The notes under the pieces were generated by a model that worked only from the letters and a program-made list of their open reading frames with translations, was not told the DNA's origin and did no database searches. Source: Pseudomonadota bacterium (GTDB lineage: Bacteria > Pseudomonadota > Gammaproteobacteria > Acidithiobacillales > Acidithiobacillaceae). From it: a stretch of 27,267 nucleotides of DNA. A program made the position numbers and the translations under genes. This document shows positions 1 to 7,529 of the stretch, piece by piece; positions within the stretch are counted from its first letter, which is position 1; the number at the start of each line of letters is the position of its first letter. The stretch spans positions 1-27,267 of the forward strand of contig JAKAFG010000003.1 in assembly GCA_021818125.1 (NCBI GenBank). Direction: 5' to 3'.

Positions 1-18
1 TCCCAGTCCGCCCTTCAT
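1..18 (-). CDS. ebfC: Nucleoid-associated protein YbaB/EbfC, N-terminal fragment (cut by window edge)
   Basis: Only six codons are visible, reading MKGGLG, which is the usual N-terminus of the YbaB/EbfC family of small dimeric DNA-binding proteins. A strong Shine-Dalgarno sequence AGGGAGGT lies at 34-27, 8 nt before the ATG, and fixes the start. The gene follows dnaX by 25 nt on the same strand, as in the conserved dnaX-ybaB-recR order. The call rests on position, RBS and six residues; the rest lies outside the window. Confidence 0.7.
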
Positions 19-43
19 CTTTCATTACCTCCCTGTTTACTTT

Positions 44-1756
44 TCACTGTGAGCTAACGGCACCGCCCTTTGCGGCGGGTGCCATAATTTCAATGGATTC
101 CACACGGGCATCCAAAACTTCCAGGAATGCGCCTATGTGCGGATCCGCGGCGACGCGTGCCTCGGCCTCGGCCTGCCGGGATGCCGCGCGCGCTTTCTCT
201 TCCTGCACCAGGCTCCCCACTCCGGCCTCTTTGGTAAGGGGTACGATGCTCAGACGCGGCTCCCGGCCAAAATACGCAGTAAGCGCCTGATGTAACGCCC
301 TGCGGGCCTCGGCCTTGACGAGGAATGGCAAATAATTGGGCTCCACGGCCAATTCCACAGCCTCTGAATTGCAGCGCAAGGCCTGTCCATAGCGCAGGTA
401 CTCAGCAATTATGGGCGACACTGCCAGCGCCTCCACCACGTCGCGCCAGTCCGTCGAAAGTGCGGCGTCGGCCGGCCTCTCCGGCAGGACCGTGGTCACC
501 TTCAACGGCGGCTCCCGGACTTCGTCCCGCGAACGGGTGGATAACAAGGGTGCTGAACGGTGCGATACCGGCGAAGTCGCCTCGGGCGCAGCGCCGTCGC
601 GCGTCGGGAGCGATGACTCGACAAGATACCGCTTGTCTTCGCTCGGAAGGGCCGCAGGCGACGCGTCTGGCGATGCCGGTCCGGAAAAACTCAACACCCG
701 CAGAAAAGCCATTTCCAGTGCCATACGATGGTCCGGATAAAGCGCAAAGTCACGCCGTGCCGAGAGAAGCAAAAAATACCAGGACTGTAAGGTAAGCGGG
801 CTGATCCGCTCGCGCAGGCGCACGATCACCTCCGCACCATCACCCTCCGGATCAGCCGGAAGAAATTGTGCCAGGCTGAGACGGTGCATGCCCTCTATGA
901 CCAAATCGAGCAGGCCGGCGCCATCTATACCCCGCGCCAGATGATCATCCAGTATGGCAAATACCTGCGCAGCATCCCGGTCCACCAACGCTTCGACCAG
1001 ACCCAGCACTGCATCGTCACTGCTGCGTCCCAGCATCGCGAGCACGCCGTCACGCTGGACCGCACCCCCACCATGAACAATGGCCTGATCCAGCAAACTC
1101 AGAGCGTCGCGCAGGCTTCCATCCGCAGCGCGGGACAATATCTGTAGCGCGGCATCCTCGGCAGGTAGCTGCTCGGCCGCCATGATCTGCTGCAATCGTC
1201 CCTGAATTTGCGGAATATCCAGCCTCCGCAAATTAAACTGCAGACAGCGGGAGAGTACGGTTACCGGCAGTTTCTGCGGATCCGTGGTTGCCAACAGAAA
1301 TTTGACATGCTCCGGCGGTTCTTCAAGGGTTTTCAGCAGCGCGTTGAAGCTGTGCGTGGATAACATGTGTACCTCGTCGATAAGGTACACTTTGTATCGA
1401 CCCACCGTAGGCGCGTACTGCACGTTGTCCAGCAGGTCACGGGTTTCATCCACCCGGGTGCGGCTCGCCGCGTCCACTTCCAGCAGATCAACAAAATTTC
1501 CCGCGGCGATGCCGCGACAGGCACTGCACTCTCCGCAAGGATTGCTGCTAACGCCACGTTCACAGTTCAGGCACTTGGCCAGTAGCCGCGCCAGAGTCGT
1601 TTTACCGACGCCCCGCGTCCCGGTGAACAGAAAAGCATGATGAATGCGACCGGAATCGAGGGCATGGCGCAAGGCAGCGACCACAGCCCCTTGCCCTACA
1701 AAATCGTCAAAGTGTTGTGGCCGCCAGCGGCGGGCAAGCGCGAGGTAGGCGCTCAT
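44..1756 (-). CDS. dnaX: DNA polymerase III subunit gamma/tau
   Basis: Clamp-loader ATPase subunit of the replicative polymerase, 570 aa. Visible are the Walker A motif GTRGVGKT at residues 46-53, the four zinc-module cysteines C65, C74, C77 and C80, the Walker B/DEVH-like segment LIDEVHML at 125-132, and the sensor/arginine-finger SRC at 169-171. These match the E. coli DnaX layout. The C-terminal half after about residue 370 is the low-similarity tau region that contacts polymerase and helicase. The N-terminus MSAYLALARRWRPQ is the normal family start, but no clear Shine-Dalgarno precedes it; the ATG lies only 16 nt after the 3' end of ffs. A T TTT TTG heptamer at 776-770 could in principle slip, but it falls inside domain III (see rejected list). 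Co-transcription with ffs and ebfC is likely. Confidence 0.97.
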   Translation of the reverse strand: MSAYLALARRWRPQHFDDFVGQGAVVAALRHALDSGRIHHAFLFTGTRGVGKTTLARLLAKCLNCERGVSSNPCGECSACRGIAAGNFVDLLEVDAASRTRVDETRDLLDNVQYAPTVGRYKVYLIDEVHMLSTHSFNALLKTLEEPPEHVKFLLATTDPQKLPVTVLSRCLQFNLRRLDIPQIQGRLQQIMAAEQLPAEDAALQILSRAADGSLRDALSLLDQAIVHGGGAVQRDGVLAMLGRSSDDAVLGLVEALVDRDAAQVFAILDDHLARGIDGAGLLDLVIEGMHRLSLAQFLPADPEGDGAEVIVRLRERISPLTLQSWYFLLLSARRDFALYPDHRMALEMAFLRVLSFSGPASPDASPAALPSEDKRYLVESSLPTRDGAAPEATSPVSHRSAPLLSTRSRDEVREPPLKVTTVLPERPADAALSTDWRDVVEALAVSPIIAEYLRYGQALRCNSEAVELAVEPNYLPFLVKAEARRALHQALTAYFGREPRLSIVPLTKEAGVGSLVQEEKARAASRQAEAEARVAADPHIGAFLEVLDARVESIEIMAPAAKGGAVSSQ

Positions 1757-1772
1757 GCGCGCCCGAAATATA

Positions 1773-1888
1773 GGGTGGCGACGCCAACCAGCCGCACCCC
1801 GGCACCTGGATCACCGGCTGCCGCTGCTCCCTTCCGGGCCTGACGGGGTTCACCAGCTACCACTGCGAGGGGACCGATCTTTGTCGCC
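1773..1888 (-). ncRNA. ffs: Signal recognition particle 4.5S RNA (small bacterial type)
   Basis: The minus strand contains the conserved SRP RNA apical region, with GTCAGGCCCGGAAGG followed by GAGCAGC, and the downstream strand GTGCCGGGGTGCGGCTGG seen in proteobacterial 4.5S RNA. The ends pair: GGCGAC at 1888-1883 with GTCGCC near the 3' end, which finishes in ACCC like the E. coli RNA. Length is about 116 nt against 114 nt in E. coli. The RNA binds Ffh to target membrane proteins for co-translational insertion. It sits immediately upstream of dnaX and, after removal of the integrated element, would lie just downstream of tRNA-Ser. Exact ends are estimated from pairing. Confidence 0.93.
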
Positions 1889-1926
1889 ATAGAAAAACCT
1901 GAGACTGTCCGCTGATGGACGGTGAT

Positions 1927-1946
1927 TGGCGGAGAGGGTGGGATTC
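1927..1946. repeat. attL: 20-bp direct repeat of the tRNA-Ser 3' end
   Basis: The sequence TGGCGGAGAGGGTGGGATTC is identical to 10022-10041, the T-arm/acceptor end and CCA of tRNA-Ser(CGA). The match stops at both sides (1926 t against 10021 a; 1947 t against 10042 g). It marks the distal end of the integrated element. Confidence 0.9.
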
Positions 1947-2357
1947 TGCCCTCCACTCATATTTAATATTTACTTTCAATGGGTTACAAACAACCGCCTT
2001 GACCAGATAGTTACAGTGATTAGTTACAAATACAGTATCAAGCCGCTAAACTATCAGAAGCATGCGATGTTATCAATATTGCCGGTATCCATCAGTGTCA
2101 AGCAATGACCATCTATCAGACTCCTCCCGACATCATCAATCCTTCGAATGTCTTTAAATCAGCCTGGATAAACGTCTCCAAGGCAGCGGGAGCCGTCATT
2201 CCTGCCTGCACACGGAACGGGTAATATCGGCCATGACCCGTTATCCAAGCCTACCTACAGCGATGTCAGCGTTGACAAGCTAAGCGGCCAGATTTAGCCT
2301 CGTTCATTAATGTCCGAACCGGTCGATCTCTATATTTACTGTTGGGCTCCATAAGAC
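1947..2357. other. Left-end non-coding region of the element with integrase-arm-like repeats
   Basis: No convincing gene is present. Two direct TAGTTACA repeats lie at 2008-2015 and 2021-2028, 13 bp apart, with a related GGTTACA at 1982-1988; similar octamers occur at the other end of the element (9938-9970). A 39-codon ORF (2105-2224, starting MTIYQTPPD) is open but has no visible RBS and no family I recognise. The first part is AT-rich, in contrast to the chromosome around it. Confidence 0.45.
1961..1989 (-). promoter_or_regulatory. Candidate sigma70-type promoter reading out of the element towards ffs
   Basis: On the minus strand TTGTAA (1989-1984) and TTAAAT (1966-1961) are separated by 17 nt in an AT-rich patch, which would start transcription near 1954, through attL and into ffs. 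The match is moderate and the patch also holds integrase-arm-like repeats, so this is an inference. Confidence 0.3.
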
Positions 2358-2786
2358 ATGCGGTTATGGTCTTTGCATCCGAAGTACCTCGACCCTCAAG
2401 GTTTGGTAGCGCTCTGGAGAGAGGCTCTCCTCGCCCAGGCCGTCTTACGCAATGAGACAAGCGGCTACCGGAATCATCCACAGTTGGAACGCTTCAAGAT
2501 CCATCCATGTCCTCGGTGCGCTATCTCACTGTATCTGAAGGGCGTGCACGCTGAGGCTGAGACAAGGGGGTACTCTTTTGATCGATCAAAGATCATGCCG
2601 GCCATGTATTCGGTAAGATTGAGAGTCACTGCCGGTCAAATGGCCTACGAATGGGCTCATCTGATGAGCAAGCTGAAAACGCGAAACTACAAACTCTACG
2701 AGAAATGGCAAGGAACAGAGGCACCAGTACCACATCCGCTGTTTGAAGTGTGTCCTGGGGAAGTCGAAGCCTGGGAACGCCAATGA
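2358..2786 (+). CDS. Pyrimidine dimer DNA glycosylase / endonuclease V family protein (Pyr_excise)
   Basis: A 142-aa protein whose opening MRLWSLHPKYLDPQGLVALWREALLAQAVL, in positions 1-30, together with GYRNHPQLERF near 37-47 and RGYSFDRSKI near 70-79, is characteristic of the bacterial pyrimidine-dimer glycosylase family related to phage T4 DenV. Such enzymes excise UV-induced cyclobutane dimers and nick the strand to start base excision repair. The length is full for the family and the reading frame is uninterrupted. It is the only gene of the window that I assign to the plus strand. There is no strong Shine-Dalgarno before the ATG. It is island cargo, transcribed towards the convergent c-di-GMP gene. 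The family call is from memory of the signature; catalytic residues were not verified. Confidence 0.8.
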   Translation: MRLWSLHPKYLDPQGLVALWREALLAQAVLRNETSGYRNHPQLERFKIHPCPRCAISLYLKGVHAEAETRGYSFDRSKIMPAMYSVRLRVTAGQMAYEWAHLMSKLKTRNYKLYEKWQGTEAPVPHPLFEVCPGEVEAWERQ

Positions 2787-3124
2787 CAATATTGCAGCGG
2801 AAGCCGTCGTCCAGGGGACTGACCATCGCGCTCTCAAAACTCGTGACCGCGACTTGAAAGCGTAAAGACATACTGAGAATGGTCTTCGAGAATTGCAACT
2901 CATTGATTTACTGTGCGGCAATGATTACCAGTTGAAACCTCTCGAAAACGGTCGTTTGTGAGATGTTGTCACAGTGACAACCACAGATTAGAGATTGTCG
3001 GTTGGTATGGCGTTGAAGCTGGTCCGGTCTTGCTCTTCCGGAGGGTCTGGATGCTTTTAGTGGCCGGGGTTTTCCCGATATTCTCCGCTGGGTTGCTGGT
3101 TGTCACAAACCCTTGACGGTTGAA
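2787..3124. other. Convergent intergenic region with a perfect palindrome
   Basis: The stretch lies between the ends of two convergent genes and I see no gene in it. It contains the 17-bp perfect palindrome GTTGTCAC-a-GTGACAAC at 2965-2981 and one more direct copy of the half-site GTTGTCAC at 3099-3106. No hairpin followed by a T-run was found that would be a clear terminator. Confidence 0.4.
2965..2981. repeat. Perfect 8+1+8 palindrome, operator-like
   Basis: GTTGTCAC at 2965-2972 and its exact inverse GTGACAAC at 2974-2981 flank a single A. A third half-site copy lies at 3099-3106. The short centre makes a hairpin unlikely and fits a dimeric DNA-binding protein better. It is not next to a gene start, so its role is unknown. 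Confidence 0.45.
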
Positions 3125-5821
3125 TCATGGCGAAAATCCGGCGCTCCCGGCGATTATCGGGCGTATAACCCGACGCTGCCCCGTCATGAACAGCAGTTCG
3201 GCCAGCATCAAGCGGTTTTCCAGGTCCAGCAGGTTTCCCTGATGCATGGCCCCCTCCATATCCCCAGCATCCAGAAGGGACTTGGCCGCGCGGGCGAACC
3301 GATGAATCCGCTCGTGGCTGGTGAGGAGACCTGCAAAATCCGGTAACTGGCCAAAGCGGAGGGCACCTTCTCCCCGCAGCCACAGCCCCAGATGGCAATA
3401 CTCCTCGGCATCCTCTTCCAGGACGTGGACGGGGAATGGATTTTCCTGGCGCAGGGCGCGGAGAAACGCCTGCACACGCAGAAGGTGCCCTTCCAGGATT
3501 GGCGGCAGGACGTCCATGGGGGGCAAGGCATCCTCCAATTGGGGAGCGGGGCGAAAACGGGCGATCCAGACAGGGATGTCCTCGGCCGGGAGCGGCCTGG
3601 AGAAGAGATACCCTTGCAGATGGCTGCAGCCCATCTTGGCTAGCAAGGCGGCGTGCTCTGCCGTTTCCACTCCCTCGGCAATCACTTCCAGACCCAGCAT
3701 GCGGCTGGCAGTGATGACCGCTGCGACGATGGCGAGATCCTTGGGATCATTGATCATGTCGCGCACGAAGCGCTGATCGACCTTGATGGTATGGGCGGGG
3801 AGCTGCTGGAGGTAGGTCAGGGAGGCATGGCCGGTGCCGAAGTCATCGAGGGCGATGCGTACCCCCAGACCCTGGCAGCTTTTCAGAACCGTCTGGGCTT
3901 CCGCAAGATTGAGCAGGGGAGCCGATTCGGTGATCTCGATCTCCAGTTGCCCCGGCGGTACGCTCGGGTGATTGGCCAAGGCTTCCCGCAGATCCTCCAG
4001 GAAGCGGGCATCGAGCAGGTGGCGCGTGCTGATATTCACCGCTACGCGCAGCGGCAGGCTCTCCCCTTGCCAGATCGCTCCTTGTCGCAACGCCGCGTCC
4101 AGGACGAAGCGGCCGATGGGGCGCGCGAGGCGGGGGTGATCCAGGGCGGAGAAAAAGGCCGCTGGCGCAAGCAGTCCTTTCTCCGGGTGTTCCAGCCGGA
4201 TGAGGGCTTCCACGCCCAGAACCGTGCCGGCGTTGGATACGATCGGCTGGTAGTGCAGGATCAGGCGGCCATCGTGCAACGCCTGATCCAGCAGGACGCG
4301 CATCCTCGCTTCTGTCTGTACGGCTTCATCCAGGGCCAGGGTATGCAGTTGAAACTGGTCCCGGCCCGCATCCTTGGCGGCATAGAGCGCCATATCGGCA
4401 TGCCGGAGCAGAGCATTGGCATCACTGTCGTCCAGGGGATAGAGGGTGACGCCGAGGCTGCCGGAAATACTGACCGCTTCGCCATGGATTTCCTGCGGCT
4501 CGCGGATGGCGGCGAGCAATCGCTCGCAGACGACTTCGAGATCGTCGAGGCGCTCCAGGCCGGGCAGCAGCAGGCCAAACTCATCGCCGCCCATGCGCGC
4601 GAGGGTATCCCCTGCCCGCAACTGCGCCTGCAACCGTTGCACCACGGCTTGCAGCAACTGGTCTCCGGCTTCATGGCCCAGGCGGTCATTCACCTGCTTG
4701 AATCCATCCAGGTCGAGGAGCGCCACCCCCAGCAGATGTTCGCGCCGCAGCGTTTGGTCTCGGGCGATCTCCAGGCGGTCCAGGAAGAGGACGCGGTTGG
4801 GCAGGGCGGTAAGGGGGTCGCGTAAGGCTTGGTTGCGCAGCAGGAGCACCAGTTCCCCAAGATGGGCAAAGGCATCGAAGTACGTCGATCCTACCCTATG
4901 GAAATAACCCTTTTCGCGCACTCCGATCAGGCCTACGCCACGCAGATCCTCTGCTCCGAAAGGAAAGATGCCGATTTCCCCAATATGGTTGCGCAAGCCC
5001 TTGATCCATTCCGGGGCCTGCGGATCATCCACGGACTGAATGACGGTGTGCCCGCTTTCCAATGCCTCCCAGCAGGGATCTCCGGCGATCTTCGGGATCT
5101 GCAGCTCTGGCAACGGGAGTCCAGCCAGGCATTCCAGGGCTAATATCTCCCCCATGGCACCGCTCACCATATAACCGGCCAGGCGCACGTTGGTGCTCTT
5201 GCCCGGCAAGGCTTCGCAGATATGCTGCAGCAACTCCTCCGGTCGTGGGGACGCGTCGCTGCGGGGAACAGCGAGCACGCCCAGCAGCACATCAAACAAG
5301 GCCAGCCTCTCGGCATCGGTCTCGCGGGAGGCGCGGGCATAGCCGTCGAGCTGGACCATGAGGTCGCCAGTCAGCAGGCGGAACAGGGCGTCCCGCAGCA
5401 GATTCCGATCGCTCTCGGGGACGTGCTCCTGGAGTACATTTTGCCAATGGCGCCAGTAGAGGATATAGGCGCCTGCGACCCAGGAGGGCTCGATGCCGAG
5501 ACGGTGGTGCAGGGCCCCGATTCTGCGCATGGACTCCCGCCAGGACTTATCCAGGTGGCTGGCCAGAAGCCCGCTGACGTGCTCCGCCTGTTTCTGGATC
5601 AGAGCATCCAGACGCGCGCGGGAGAAATCCCGGAAGACGGCGGCGGTGACGGGGTGAGCGAGCAGGTAGTCGTAGAAAGCATGGGCAAGCGCAGGCGTTT
5701 CCGCCTCCAGGCAGTCCCGGTAGCGGTCGATGAGCTGAAAGTCCGTATCCTGCAGACCAAGAAAATTGGGGAGGGTGCTGGTGGCGTCCATCTTCGGAAT
5801 GCTCTCTGCTTGATCTGTCAT
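3125..5821 (-). CDS. Globin-coupled c-di-GMP sensor: globin-GAF-GGDEF-EAL-CZB
   Basis: An 898-aa soluble signalling protein with no membrane segment. Residues about 20-165 resemble the globin-coupled sensor domain, with a proximal histidine at H105 in IGALHHRLGI, so it may bind haem and sense O2 or related gases. Residues about 175-330 look GAF-like. The diguanylate cyclase domain has an intact GGDEF (411-415) and an RxxD inhibitory site, R402-D405, exactly five residues before it. The EAL domain keeps EAL at 538-540, N596, the EITE segment near 629, DDFGTG at 659-664, K680 and E716 in AEGVE, so both synthesis and breakdown of c-di-GMP look possible. The C-terminus (about 775-880) resembles the zinc-binding CZB domain, with H779, C809, H836 and H840. 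No clear SD precedes the ATG; an AT-rich stretch upstream (5880-5945) may hold its promoter. Domain names are from motif recognition; activities are inferred. Confidence 0.88.
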   Translation of the reverse strand: MTDQAESIPKMDATSTLPNFLGLQDTDFQLIDRYRDCLEAETPALAHAFYDYLLAHPVTAAVFRDFSRARLDALIQKQAEHVSGLLASHLDKSWRESMRRIGALHHRLGIEPSWVAGAYILYWRHWQNVLQEHVPESDRNLLRDALFRLLTGDLMVQLDGYARASRETDAERLALFDVLLGVLAVPRSDASPRPEELLQHICEALPGKSTNVRLAGYMVSGAMGEILALECLAGLPLPELQIPKIAGDPCWEALESGHTVIQSVDDPQAPEWIKGLRNHIGEIGIFPFGAEDLRGVGLIGVREKGYFHRVGSTYFDAFAHLGELVLLLRNQALRDPLTALPNRVLFLDRLEIARDQTLRREHLLGVALLDLDGFKQVNDRLGHEAGDQLLQAVVQRLQAQLRAGDTLARMGGDEFGLLLPGLERLDDLEVVCERLLAAIREPQEIHGEAVSISGSLGVTLYPLDDSDANALLRHADMALYAAKDAGRDQFQLHTLALDEAVQTEARMRVLLDQALHDGRLILHYQPIVSNAGTVLGVEALIRLEHPEKGLLAPAAFFSALDHPRLARPIGRFVLDAALRQGAIWQGESLPLRVAVNISTRHLLDARFLEDLREALANHPSVPPGQLEIEITESAPLLNLAEAQTVLKSCQGLGVRIALDDFGTGHASLTYLQQLPAHTIKVDQRFVRDMINDPKDLAIVAAVITASRMLGLEVIAEGVETAEHAALLAKMGCSHLQGYLFSRPLPAEDIPVWIARFRPAPQLEDALPPMDVLPPILEGHLLRVQAFLRALRQENPFPVHVLEEDAEEYCHLGLWLRGEGALRFGQLPDFAGLLTSHERIHRFARAAKSLLDAGDMEGAMHQGNLLDLENRLMLAELLFMTGQRRVIRPIIAGSAGFSP

Positions 5822-5977
5822 CGGGGCATATCTTGAGCCACTGGCATCGTCGGGCGCACCAGGTACCGCTGGATGCGCTTTTTTGATTTTATCATCATTT
5901 GGATATTATCAACTTTTTATAATGGTTTTACACTATCCGTAGGCATCAGAGTCGTGTCTTTCGACGATTCTCGGTGT

Positions 5978-6130
5978 TCATGGCCTACGTTCATGAAACG
6001 CAAACACCACGTCCGGCCAGTTCGATCTGGTGAGGGTTCGATGCGGCCTTGACTGTCGTTTGACGCGCCAACCGATCCGGAGCAGCGCGGCCAAGACCAG
6101 CCACGCTTTCAAAGGCGCCCATTGGCTCAT
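5978..6130 (-). pseudogene. hicA: Truncated HicA-type mRNA interferase toxin
   Basis: From the ATG at 6130 the frame gives 50 aa with LVLAALLRIGWRVKRQ, HRTLTR and NWPDVVFAFHE, the central signature of HicA toxins, small double-stranded-RNA-binding-fold RNases. Family members run to about 70 aa with a C-terminal helix after FAFHD; here a stop follows HERRP, so about 20 residues are missing. The catalytic-site region usually reading SGSHRTL is SRPHRTL, keeping the histidine but altering its neighbours. Its ATG overlaps the expected stop of the hicB frame (ATGA), the normal operon layout. I infer a non-functional remnant, although the histidine survives. Confidence 0.65.
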
Positions 6131-6335
6131 GCCGGAGCACGTTCCATGGTCTCGATAGTGATGGTGGAGCCTCCATTTCCCCTTCATCGAGGCGGTCCGC
6201 CTTGGCCCTCAGCGCCAAGGCCTCCACCTTGGCCGCCGCATCCTTACGCGACGTGCCATAACACCGGGCAGTTCCGGCACCTCCGCTATCCAGCGCCCAT
6301 CTTCTTCCATGTTCGTACTCAACATGGAGATTCAT
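6127..6335 (-). pseudogene. hicB: Frameshifted HicB-type antitoxin
   Basis: Reading from the ATG at 6335 gives MNLHVEYEH, then the HicB-like segment EEDGRWIAEVPELPGVMA appears in another frame (about 6308-6253), and CYGTSRKDAAAKVEALALRAKADRLDEGE returns in the first frame. Two compensating frameshifts, near 6306-6310 and near 6250-6262, therefore disrupt the conserved DGRW..ELPG core of this antitoxin. The C-terminal end also leaves the frame, since the TGA overlapping the hicA ATG is not in the starting frame. An uninterrupted 137-aa ORF covers the locus but its middle and end are out-of-frame translation. HicB normally neutralises HicA and represses the operon. Confidence 0.65.
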
Positions 6336-6354
6336 CTGAACTTCCACCATATTT

Positions 6355-6360
6355 ATTATA
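6355..6360 (-). promoter_or_regulatory. Candidate -10 element of the hicBA remnant
   Basis: A perfect TATAAT on the minus strand lies 20 nt before the hicB ATG at 6335, in an AT-rich patch. No good -35 is seen at 17 nt. A GGTGG at 6349-6345 would serve as RBS. It suggests that the decayed locus may still be transcribed. Confidence 0.4.
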
Positions 6361-6549
6361 ACATCCATAAATGCTATTGGTTTAAAACAAATATCGGTCA
6401 TCAATGGACGCCTACTTCCCGCTACCGCCCTCCACTTCTCCGCAATCTACAGCCTTCCATCACCCATCGGCAAGTGCGGGGCTCGCTGCTCCGTCCCTAT
6501 GGCCGATAGGTTCCCCCACCTAACCGCGCCGTCATTCGGTCCCATGCGC

Positions 6550-7428
6550 CTAAGCCCTCTGTACTCGCAACTCTGCGCTCAGGCGACGGACTCGCTCCGT
6601 CAACGCGGATTCCAGCGCCGAAAGCCGCTTCTCCTTCCACTGCTCCGGCGGGTAGAGCAGCGACCCCACCTGCTGCAACCCATCCCAGCGGCCCCGGGCG
6701 GACTGGTGTGCCCAGTATAGCTCAATCCAGTCCAACAGGGTGTCTGACCATTGCTCCAGTTCGGCAACAGCCAGTAGGCGATGGGTCAATAGGGCGCCTA
6801 GCCGTTCCTCGGCAAAAACCAGATGCAGCGCTGTCAGGTATACCCCCTCGATCAGTTGGTACGGCGCTCGACTGGCGGTGGCCAGAGGACCCCGGATGAA
6901 TTGACAGAGCGCCTCGAAGTCCTGGCGCTTGCGGCTGTGCGCTTCCACTTCAACCCATTGCAATTCTGCGCCCTCGTCGTCTACTTGCAGAATCGCGCCA
7001 TCGGGAACCTTGTTCGCGACAACGATTTGCGGGGTGCGGCGGGTCAGGATCTCGTATTCCGTCCAGACCGTGTTCCCTTCCAAGAGTCGGTCTATGAGGA
7101 GATTATTACTGAGGCTGCGGTGACGAACGTTGCCCAAGCGAAGATCCAGGCCCGACTTAGCGGGTACGGTGGGTCGGAATTTCTGTAGGAAGGCGACCCC
7201 GGACGGGCGAAGCACATAGGCAGAGCCGCCGCCGTCGATGACCCGTCTCAGAATCCAGCCTTGAGACTGAGCTTTGGCGACGAGACGTTGGCCGAGCTTT
7301 TCCCGAGTCGGTGGCGTGCTGCCCGGCCACAATAGCCGACTGATCTGCTCGCGGGTGAGCCAGCCAAAGCGGGCGATGGCCTCCAGGCCGTCGAGCAGAT
7401 TCGCGTGGTGTTGCTGTATCGTATCCAT
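6550..7428 (-). CDS. Winged-helix mobilisation / replication-relaxation-like protein
   Basis: A 292-aa protein when started at the ATG at 7428 (MDTIQQHHANLLDGLEAI). The N-terminal part (about 10-70), with RFGWLTREQISRLLW and RLVAKAQSQGWILRR, has the look of a winged helix-turn-helix, followed by a mixed region and a basic C-terminal helix. This resembles the replication-relaxation family found on plasmids and integrative elements, where it accompanies relaxase or replication functions; no relaxase is seen here. The frame stays open 46 codons further upstream, but that part has odd composition and overlaps a non-coding hairpin region, so I prefer the internal ATG. No RBS precedes it; TATACT at 7439-7434 could be a -10 giving a nearly leaderless mRNA. 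Function not certain. Confidence 0.55.
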   Translation of the reverse strand: MDTIQQHHANLLDGLEAIARFGWLTREQISRLLWPGSTPPTREKLGQRLVAKAQSQGWILRRVIDGGGSAYVLRPSGVAFLQKFRPTVPAKSGLDLRLGNVRHRSLSNNLLIDRLLEGNTVWTEYEILTRRTPQIVVANKVPDGAILQVDDEGAELQWVEVEAHSRKRQDFEALCQFIRGPLATASRAPYQLIEGVYLTALHLVFAEERLGALLTHRLLAVAELEQWSDTLLDWIELYWAHQSARGRWDGLQQVGSLLYPPEQWKEKRLSALESALTERVRRLSAELRVQRA

Positions 7429-7529
7429 GGGAGAGTATAGCGACCCCCACGCGCATCCCTTGGGGCCATAGGTCGGCAGAGGCCCCCGGTGCGGCGCTTT
7501 TCCCCGTGGGGGGTTCTGTACCGACCCTT

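Noticed and set aside
770..776. T TTT TTG heptamer in dnaX that could allow a -1 frameshift, with a stop a few codons later in the new frame
   Set aside because: The slip would cut the protein near residue 336, inside domain III, whereas the known gamma product retains that domain; no convincing stimulatory stem was seen.
1926..2108. ORF beginning MAERVGF at attL and a similar one at 10021
   Set aside because: This peptide start is the translated complement of the tRNA-Ser 3' end, a common false gene call; it does serve to reveal the att duplication.
2105..2224. 39-codon ORF MTIYQTPPD...
   Set aside because: No RBS, no recognised family and too short to support from sequence alone; mentioned only in the gap description.
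3653..4825. 390-codon plus-strand frame opposite the c-di-GMP gene
   Set aside because: The opposite strand encodes clear GGDEF and EAL motifs over this interval; the antisense product shows no family features.
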